A stretch of 21,318 nt of DNA from Fidelibacterota bacterium UBA7303 (GTDB lineage: Bacteria > Fidelibacterota > Marinisomatia > Marinisomatales > UBA1611), in contig DKQR01000090.1 in NCBI GenBank assembly GCA_002471805.1, positions 9,938-31,255 on the forward strand, written 5' to 3'. Both the position numbers and the translations under genes were made by a program. The notes beneath the pieces are model-generated. The model made no database searches. It had not been told where the DNA came from and was given only the letters and a program-made list of their open reading frames with translations. Positions within the stretch are counted from its first letter, which is position 1. Every line of letters begins with the position of its first letter. This document shows, in pieces, positions 16,511 through 21,318 of this stretch.

Positions 16511-17020
16511 GTGCGTATCCTGGCGGGCCGGTTTAAAGGCCAGAGCATTGCCACATCCAGGAAACTGCCCTATCGTCCTACGCAAACTCGAATTCGAAAA
16601 AGTATTTTTGACCGTTTAAATCCCTATCGGTATGAAACAGTACTGGACCTGTTCGCCGGCAGCGGGATCATGGGTTTTGAAGCAGCGAGCAGGGGCGCCA
16701 GGGAAGTGACCCTGGTGGAGAAGGATAAAAGGAGCCTGAACCTGTTAAAAGAGAACGGTAAAAAGTTTCAAGGGGTGGATTTTCAATATATATACCGGGA
16801 TGCGATCCGCTTTCTGGAAACTGAAAATGCCTTCGACCTCATTTTCGCGGACCCGCCCTACGGTCGTTTTTCCCTGGACGGAATGGTGAAAACAATTCTT
16901 GATCGCTTGCATAACAAGGGTAAATTTGTTTTGGAATGCGCAGCCTGTCAACAGCCATACCCCGATGCATCTAGTGTTACCTTTGGCGATACGCGCATCC
17001 TGATCTGGACAAAAGAATGA
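16511..17020 (+). CDS. rsmD: 16S rRNA (guanine(966)-N(2))-methyltransferase RsmD
   Basis: RsmD methylates guanine 966 of 16S rRNA using S-adenosylmethionine. The 169-residue protein has the family N-terminus (MRILAGRFKG), the RPTQTRIRKSIF segment, the SAM-binding motif LDLFAGSG at 45-52, and the catalytic DPPY at 114-117. The start is GTG at 16511, three bases after the preceding stop; it reproduces the family N-terminus exactly. The stop overlaps the coaD start (ATGA). The rsmD-coaD pairing is common in bacteria and strengthens both calls. Confidence 0.93.
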   Translation: MRILAGRFKGQSIATSRKLPYRPTQTRIRKSIFDRLNPYRYETVLDLFAGSGIMGFEAASRGAREVTLVEKDKRSLNLLKENGKKFQGVDFQYIYRDAIRFLETENAFDLIFADPPYGRFSLDGMVKTILDRLHNKGKFVLECAACQQPYPDASSVTFGDTRILIWTKE

Positions 17021-17496
17021 GAAGAATTATTTATCCGGGAACTTTCGATCCTATTCACAACGGCCATATTGATATTGCAGCCCGGGCGTCAAAGTTATTT
17101 GATGAATTGATTTTTGTGGTCGCAGTTAACGCTGACAAGAACCCGCTGCTTACTGCTGAGGAAAGAGTGCAGTTGATACTGGATTCCACCTCGAACCTGA
17201 CCAACGTAACTGCCCAGCAGTTTACCGGACTGGTGGTAAACTATGCTCAGGACTGTGATGCAGTGGCCATCATCCGCGGCTTACGGCATGTGAGTGATTT
17301 TGAGTTTGAATTCCAGATGGCCATGATGAATTATCACTTAAATTCAAATATAGCCTCCCTTTTCATGATGCCCGACGAAAAATATATCCATCTGAATTCC
17401 ACTGTAGTGAAAGATGTAGTGCGGCTGGGGGGCAACATCGACGAATTTGTTCCAAAACGGGTAAAAGATATATTATTATCTAAATATTCACGCTGA
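17017..17496 (+). CDS. coaD: Phosphopantetheine adenylyltransferase CoaD
   Basis: CoaD joins ATP and 4'-phosphopantetheine to give dephospho-CoA, the penultimate step of coenzyme A synthesis. The 159 residues match the family length. Motifs are PGTFDPIHNGH near the N-terminus (HNGH at 14-17), NADKNPLLTAEERV, GLVVNYA, and RGLRHVSDFEFEFQMAMMN starting at R87. The usual ISSSLVKE segment near residue 128 reads LNSTVVKD, a mild deviation in a nucleotide-contacting loop. The fold is intact and the gene is coupled to rsmD, so it is probably functional. Its last codons lie inside an inverted repeat (see the entry at 17482). Confidence 0.95.
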   Translation: MRRIIYPGTFDPIHNGHIDIAARASKLFDELIFVVAVNADKNPLLTAEERVQLILDSTSNLTNVTAQQFTGLVVNYAQDCDAVAIIRGLRHVSDFEFEFQMAMMNYHLNSNIASLFMMPDEKYIHLNSTVVKDVVRLGGNIDEFVPKRVKDILLSKYSR

Positions 17497-17504
17497 ATAT
17501 TTTT
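17482..17504 (+). terminator. Perfect 9-bp inverted repeat over the coaD stop, terminator-like
   Basis: AAATATTCA (17482-17490) and its exact reverse complement TGAATATTT (17494-17502) flank a CGC loop, followed by two further thymines. The repeat covers the last codons and the stop of coaD. The stem is AT-rich, so it would be a weak intrinsic terminator; a protein-binding site is an alternative. Confidence 0.4.
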
Positions 17505-17543
17505 AGATTGCGCCGCTGATTATTCCTTATAAAGGTCTATTAC

Positions 17544-17837
17544 ATGCCCACCTACGATTATATTTGCACTGAATGCGGTGAGCGGTTCGAACATTTTCAA
17601 ACTATGTCTTCGGATCCGTTAAAACAGCGTCCCGGCTGTGAGAAGGAGCAGTGCAGTGTCACCCGGGTTATCAGCGGAGGTACGGGTCTGATCTTTAAAG
17701 GTTCAGGGTTCTATCTGACCGATTATACGGACAAGGGCAAGCAAAAAAAACCTGCCGAGGGGGAAAAACCCAAGTCCGCAACTGAAAAAAAGGCAGCAGT
17801 AAAGAAGGAAGCAAAAGCAGAAAATTCTCCATCATGA
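17544..17837 (+). CDS. FmdB-type zinc-ribbon protein
   Basis: This 97-residue protein has the FmdB/CxxC_CxxC_SSSS N-terminal zinc ribbon: MPTYDYICTECGERFE with C8 and C11, a second cysteine pair C32 and C37, then a serine/glycine-rich stretch and FKGSGFYLTDY, the family's usual closing motif. The second pair is spaced CX4C in place of the usual CxxC. The last 30 residues are a low-complexity tail of Lys, Glu and Ala. The family is widespread and its role is unproven; the original naming as a regulator is weak evidence. AAAGG at 17531-17535, eight bases before the ATG, is a plausible ribosome binding site. The stop overlaps the icd start (ATGA). Confidence 0.85.
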   Translation: MPTYDYICTECGERFEHFQTMSSDPLKQRPGCEKEQCSVTRVISGGTGLIFKGSGFYLTDYTDKGKQKKPAEGEKPKSATEKKAAVKKEAKAENSPS

Positions 17838-19060
17838 CCACAGCAAAAAAGATCACCATGTCCCAGGGAACAATCAATGTGCCCGATTATCCCATCATCC
17901 CCTATATCGAAGGTGATGGAACTGGCCCTGATATATGGCAGGCGGCGGTCCATGTATTTGACATTGCCGTGGAAAAAGCCTACGGAGATCAGAGAAAAAT
18001 TCATTGGCATGAAGTGCTGGCGGGCGAAAAATCTTACCGCAGCAACGGGGACTGGCTGCCCCAGTCAACATTAGACACCATTAAAAGCCATCTCGTGGCC
18101 ATTAAAGGCCCCTTGACCACTCCTGTGGGCGGCGGAATCCGGTCTCTGAATGTGGCCCTGCGGCAGAAACTGGATCTCTATGCCTGCGTGAGGCCTGTGC
18201 GCTGGCTAAATGGTGTGCCCTCTCCGGTGAAGAAGCCGAACCTGGTGGATATGGTTATTTTCAGGGAAAATACAGAGGATATTTATGCCGGCATCGAGTG
18301 GATGCATGGGACGAAGGAACTGGAACAGGTAAAATCTTTTTTAATGGATGAAATGAAGGTGACAAATATCCGCTTTCCGGATACGGCCAGCCTGGGGGTC
18401 AAACCTGTCTCGAAAGAAGGAACACAGCGTCTGGTCCGCTCCGCCATCGAAGAGGCCCTGGTCAAAGGCCGAAAATCGGTCACCCTGGTGCATAAGGGCA
18501 ACATTATGAAATTCACGGAGGGCGCTTTCCGGGACTGGGGTTATGAAGTAGCCCGGGAAGATTACAACTCCAAAGACCTGGATGGAGGCCCATGGCAGGT
18601 CATTGACCACCAGGGTAGGGAGCTTATTGTAAAGGATGTGATCGCCGATGCCTTCCTGCAGCAGATACTGCTGCGCCCTGCGGAATACGATATAATTGCC
18701 ACCACAAACCTGAACGGTGACTATATTTCCGATGCCCTGGCGGCCATTGTGGGCGGGATCGGAATAGCTCCCGGGGCCAATATCAATTATACCAGCGGGC
18801 ACGCCATATTTGAGGCCACCCACGGCACGGCCCCCAAGTACACAGGACAGGATAAGGTGAACCCCAGTTCCCTCATTTTATCCGGTGTTATGATGCTGGA
18901 ATATGTTGGCTGGCATGAAGCAGCGGATCTGATTGTGTCCGGAATTGAAAGCGCTATAAATAAAAAACGCGTTACCTATGATTTTCACCGGCTCATGGAA
19001 GGGGCAACAAAACTGAAATGCTCTGAGTTCGGTGCAGAGATCGTGGCCAGTATGGCCTGA
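17834..19060 (+). CDS. icd: NADP-dependent isocitrate dehydrogenase
   Basis: The enzyme oxidatively decarboxylates isocitrate to 2-oxoglutarate in the citric acid cycle and makes NADPH. The 408-residue sequence aligns closely with E. coli Icd, offset by nine residues. Substrate-binding residues are in GGGIRSLNVALRQ, with S104 at the position of the E. coli phosphorylation site Ser113. FRENTEDIYAGIEW and the metal-binding aspartates downstream are intact. NADP specificity is indicated by K335-Y336 (E. coli Lys344-Tyr345) and by Y382 and R386 (Tyr391 and Arg395). I keep the ATG at 17834, which overlaps the fmdB-type stop; an ATG at 17858 would remove eight poorly conserved residues. A regulating kinase/phosphatase is not in the window. 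Confidence 0.95.
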   Translation: MTTAKKITMSQGTINVPDYPIIPYIEGDGTGPDIWQAAVHVFDIAVEKAYGDQRKIHWHEVLAGEKSYRSNGDWLPQSTLDTIKSHLVAIKGPLTTPVGGGIRSLNVALRQKLDLYACVRPVRWLNGVPSPVKKPNLVDMVIFRENTEDIYAGIEWMHGTKELEQVKSFLMDEMKVTNIRFPDTASLGVKPVSKEGTQRLVRSAIEEALVKGRKSVTLVHKGNIMKFTEGAFRDWGYEVAREDYNSKDLDGGPWQVIDHQGRELIVKDVIADAFLQQILLRPAEYDIIATTNLNGDYISDALAAIVGGIGIAPGANINYTSGHAIFEATHGTAPKYTGQDKVNPSSLILSGVMMLEYVGWHEAADLIVSGIESAINKKRVTYDFHRLMEGATKLKCSEFGAEIVASMA

Positions 19061-19068
19061 TCTTTTTT
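19039..19068 (+). terminator. Intrinsic terminator of icd spanning the stop codon
   Basis: An interrupted hairpin pairs GATC (19039-19042) with GATC (19059-19062) and GGCCA (19045-19049) with TGGCC (19053-19057) around a GTA loop. A run of six thymines (19063-19068) follows directly. The stem includes the last icd codons and part of the stop codon, so termination would compete with translation of the last codons. Confidence 0.6.
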
Positions 19069-19099
19069 CTGCATAATTTATAAATCTGTTTGTATTCTT

Positions 19100-19120
19100 G
19101 GCGGGAAAATCCGTCTTTTT
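19100..19120 (+). terminator. Second terminator-like hairpin abutting the obgE start
   Basis: GGCGGG (19100-19105) pairs with TCCGTC (19110-19115), including two G-T wobbles, around an AAAA loop, and TTTTT (19116-19120) follows. The thymine run ends five bases before the obgE ATG. It may be a backup terminator for the icd transcript or a control element in the obgE leader. Confidence 0.45.
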
Positions 19121-19125
19121 AATTT

Positions 19126-20100
19126 ATGTTTATCGACTATACAAAAGTTGAATTAACCGCGGGCAACGGCGGCGCCGGCGCCGTATCCTTCCGCAGGGAA
19201 AAATATATTCCCAAAGGCGGTCCGGACGGAGGTGACGGGGGCCGGGGAGGACATATTATTTTCCAGGCAGACAGCAATCTTCATACTCTGCAGGACGTAC
19301 GCTATAGGAAACTGTACAGGGCGGAAAACGGAGCCAAAGGCGCCGGGGCCCGGAAAACAGGGCGGAATGGTACGGATGTCATTGTACCGGTACCCATTGG
19401 TACCCTGATCAAAGGGGCAGGAGAGGCAGATATAGTGGCTGACCTGGTAGCTGAAAAGCAGCAGGTTATTGTATGCCGGGGCGGTGACGGCGGCCGGGGA
19501 AATACACATTTTAAGTCTTCTACCAGGCAAGCGCCGCAAAAAGCACAGCCAGGAAAGCCGGGTGAATCCGGTTCTTTTGAGATTGAGCTAAAGGTTCTGG
19601 CCGACGTGGGACTGGTTGGCCTGCCAAACGCCGGTAAATCAACCCTGCTTGCCCGCTTATCCGCAGCTCGGCCCAAGATCGCCGATTATCCCTTTACCAC
19701 TCTGGAACCCCACCTGGGGATTGTGAAATACAACGAGTATCAATCCTTTGTGATGGCGGACATTCCCGGCCTGATCGAGGGCGCCAGCGCCGGCAAGGGG
19801 CTGGGGCATCAATTCTTAAAGCACGTGGAGCGGAACAAGGTATTGCTCTATTTAATCGACTGCGCGGATGAAGATCCCCGGGCGACCTTCCAGACCCTGC
19901 AGCAGGAAGTTCTGCAGTTTAACCCGGACCTGGCATTAAAACCTATCCTCATATGCAGGTCTAAAATGGACCTGGAAAAGGACAATATACATCCCTGGCA
20001 GGATTTCGATCAGGAAGTACTCCCCATCTCCGCTGTGAGCGGCAGCGGGTTGAATGAATTGATTTCAAAAATAACAGGTTTGCTGCGTGAAAACAATTAA
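19126..20100 (+). CDS. obgE: GTPase Obg/CgtA
   Basis: Obg is an essential ribosome-associated GTPase in large-subunit assembly and stress signalling. The 324-residue protein has the glycine-rich Obg fold at 1-157 (GNGGAGAVSFRREKYIPKGGPDGGDGG) and the GTPase domain after it: G1 GLPNAGKST at 165-173, the TT of G2 in YPFTTLEP, G3 DIPGLIEGA near 212, G4 S279-K-M-D282 and G5 ISAVSGSG. The G4 motif has serine in place of the usual asparagine of NKxD, which may alter guanine affinity. The C-terminal OCT domain of some Obg proteins is absent, as in many bacteria. The ATG matches the family start exactly, yet no Shine-Dalgarno sequence precedes it; a terminator-like hairpin sits there instead. dprA overlaps its 3' end by 14 bases. 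Confidence 0.95.
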   Translation: MFIDYTKVELTAGNGGAGAVSFRREKYIPKGGPDGGDGGRGGHIIFQADSNLHTLQDVRYRKLYRAENGAKGAGARKTGRNGTDVIVPVPIGTLIKGAGEADIVADLVAEKQQVIVCRGGDGGRGNTHFKSSTRQAPQKAQPGKPGESGSFEIELKVLADVGLVGLPNAGKSTLLARLSAARPKIADYPFTTLEPHLGIVKYNEYQSFVMADIPGLIEGASAGKGLGHQFLKHVERNKVLLYLIDCADEDPRATFQTLQQEVLQFNPDLALKPILICRSKMDLEKDNIHPWQDFDQEVLPISAVSGSGLNELISKITGLLRENN

Positions 20101-21181
20101 CCCCAGCATTATAATCAACCTGCTGGCAGTACCCAAAATGGGTCGCCGACGAACCCGTCAACTAATGGCCCACTTTGGCCCCGAAGTCAATCCATTTGAT
20201 CTTTCTGTAAAGGAATTGTGCGCAGTTAAGGGAATCAGCAAGGATATTGCCCGGTCTATCAAATCCTATTCCCGGTTTGAACTCGGTGAGGCAGAAGTTG
20301 AAGCTGCCTGCCAAAAAAACATCACCCTGATTACCTGTTGGAATAAGCACTATCCGGTCCTGCTGAAAAAAATCTATGACCCGCCCATTCTGCTGTATTG
20401 TACCGGTCAGCCTCTTCAGGCCCGGGAAGACACAATTGCCATTGTGGGTACCAGGCGCTACACAGCCTACGGCAAGTCCGTCACCCAATCCATTACGCGG
20501 GATCTGAACCTGGCGGGATTGACCATTGTCAGCGGACTGGCCCGGGGCATCGACACTATTGCCCACCAGGAAACAGTCCGGAACGGCTGTCGAACCATTG
20601 CTGTTCTTGGAACGGGCCTGGATGTTCTTTACCCACCGGAAAACAGGCAGCTGGCCTCCCAGATTTGCGAGCGGGGAACAATTATCACTGAATTCCCCCT
20701 CTCGACAGGACCAGAGCGGGGCAATTTCCCCCAAAGGAACAGGATCATCGCCGGCCTTGCCCATGCCGTTTTGGTGTCGGAAGCAGGTCACAGGAGCGGA
20801 GCCATGTTGACGGCCCTGGATGCCGTGGATCAGAACCGGGATGTATTTGCCATACCGGGCCGTGTCGTGGATAAGCAGAGTGTAGGCACCAACCGCCTGA
20901 TCCGCAACGGTGCCGTGCCGGTGGCTACTGGGGAAGAGATCATACAGGCCATCAACCCAAAACTGTTCAACCCATTGCAGCGGGTCCAGAAAAAGCTGTC
21001 AGTCGAATTATCGGAAGCAGAGCAGAAGATCATGGAAAACCTGGGGTCGGACCCCGTGCATATCGACCAGTTGGCAAACCAAATGAAAATGGAGATCACA
21101 TCACTGCTGCAGCAGCTGTTGAGCCTGGAGTTGAAGAACGCGGTGCAGCAGGTGGGGGGCAAGCAGTTTGTACGCGCTTGA
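20087..21181 (+). CDS. dprA: DNA-processing protein DprA
   Basis: DprA binds incoming single-stranded DNA during natural transformation and loads RecA onto it; homologues also occur in bacteria not known to be competent. The 364-residue protein has an N-terminal SAM/HhH-like domain (about 1-65), the DprA/Smf Rossmann-like core (about 75-290: IVGTRRYTAYG, SGLARGIDTIAH, GTGLDVLYPPEN, FPQRNRIIAGLA, SEAGHRSGAMLTA, AIPGRVVDKQSVGTNRLI), and a C-terminal winged-helix DML1-like domain (about 300-364). The start is GTG at 20087, inside the end of obgE. It gives the family's expected N-terminus (INLLAVPKMG). The overlap with obgE implies co-transcription. Confidence 0.94.
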   Translation: MKTINPSIIINLLAVPKMGRRRTRQLMAHFGPEVNPFDLSVKELCAVKGISKDIARSIKSYSRFELGEAEVEAACQKNITLITCWNKHYPVLLKKIYDPPILLYCTGQPLQAREDTIAIVGTRRYTAYGKSVTQSITRDLNLAGLTIVSGLARGIDTIAHQETVRNGCRTIAVLGTGLDVLYPPENRQLASQICERGTIITEFPLSTGPERGNFPQRNRIIAGLAHAVLVSEAGHRSGAMLTALDAVDQNRDVFAIPGRVVDKQSVGTNRLIRNGAVPVATGEEIIQAINPKLFNPLQRVQKKLSVELSEAEQKIMENLGSDPVHIDQLANQMKMEITSLLQQLLSLELKNAVQQVGGKQFVRA

Positions 21182-21230
21182 GCACAGGATAATTAATCTG
21201 TAAGTTTTCCTTCACAATAAACTCTTAAAC

Positions 21231-21318
21231 GGAGAGGTGGCCGAGCGGCTGAAGGCGCTCGCCTGCTAAGCGAGTAACAGGCAAACCCTGTTCGAGGGTT
21301 CGAATCCCTCCCTCTCCG
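21231..21318 (+). tRNA. tRNA-Ser(GCT), 3' CCA not visible
   Basis: A class II tRNA reads to the last base of the window. The acceptor arm pairs GGAGAGG (21231-21237) with CCTCTCC (21311-21317), with discriminator G at 21318. The anticodon stem CTCGC/GCGAG (21258-21262 and 21270-21274) closes a loop with anticodon GCT at 21265-21267, reading AGC and AGT serine codons. A long variable arm (ACAGG/CCTGT type) and a T-arm with GAGGG-TTCGAAT-CCCTC complete the fold. Whether CCA is encoded lies beyond the window. No strong promoter was seen in the 49 bases between dprA and the tRNA. Confidence 0.96.

Noticed and set aside
18341..18823. 160-codon open frame on the minus strand inside icd
   Set aside because: It is antisense to highly conserved icd codons and has no independent support such as a ribosome binding site or motif.
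20162..20791. 209-codon open frame on the minus strand inside dprA
   Set aside because: It lies wholly opposite a strongly conserved gene, its predicted protein has no recognisable motifs, and the dprA frame explains the sequence.
1..21318. CRISPR array, insertion sequence, prophage or toxin-antitoxin/defence genes
   Set aside because: No direct-repeat arrays, transposase motifs, phage genes or defence-type domains were found; gene order and packing look like conserved chromosome.

Overview
The window reads as a stretch of bacterial chromosome with moderate GC content and very tight gene packing. Most neighbouring genes overlap by 1-14 bases or are a few bases apart, and no gene-free stretch exceeds about 100 bases. 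All genes but one lie on the plus strand. A PorV/PorQ-like outer-membrane protein, a protein with a C-terminal type IX secretion (T9SS-type) sorting domain, a DUF5683-like protein and a BamD-like lipoprotein together point to a diderm of the Fibrobacterota-Chlorobiota-Bacteroidota (FCB) superphylum. Candidatus Marinimicrobia/Neomarinimicrobiota is my best guess, but it is an inference from gene content alone. No mobile element, CRISPR array or recognisable defence system is present.

Region 1 (1-9262) is an envelope gene run: a PorV-like protein (cut by the window's left edge), an M6-peptidase-like secreted protein whose catalytic zinc site is lost, a large fusion of HExxH peptidase, TolB-type propeller and Omp85-like barrel, a DUF5683-like membrane protein, a BamD-like lipoprotein, and nadD coupled to it through a TTG start. 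Region 2 (9272-10222, minus strand) is a single CaCA-family Na+/Ca2+ exchanger-like gene, convergent with nadD and divergent from ftsE. Region 3 (10314-11839) is ftsE-ftsX, which controls septal peptidoglycan hydrolysis.

Region 4 (11931-14001) holds grpE-dnaJ and a ComEA-like helix-hairpin-helix protein. The DnaJ lacks one of its two zinc centres. Region 5 (14016-16507) holds two proteins with no firm assignment. The second has a GspL/PilM-PilN-like layout (cytoplasmic actin-like domain, one membrane segment, periplasmic domain). With the ComEA-like gene they may form a divergent pilus or DNA-uptake module. Region 6 (16511-19060) is rsmD-coaD, an FmdB-type zinc-ribbon gene and NADP-dependent icd, closed by a hairpin terminator over the icd stop codon. 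Region 7 (19126-21318) is obgE-dprA followed by tRNA-Ser(GCT), which runs to the window edge.

The points most worth a second look are the dead M6 active site, the half-zinc DnaJ, the POTRA-less peptidase-propeller-barrel protein two genes upstream of bamD, and the unassigned membrane pair between comEA-like and rsmD. The signals around the icd/obgE and coaD/fmdB junctions are predicted from base pairing only.
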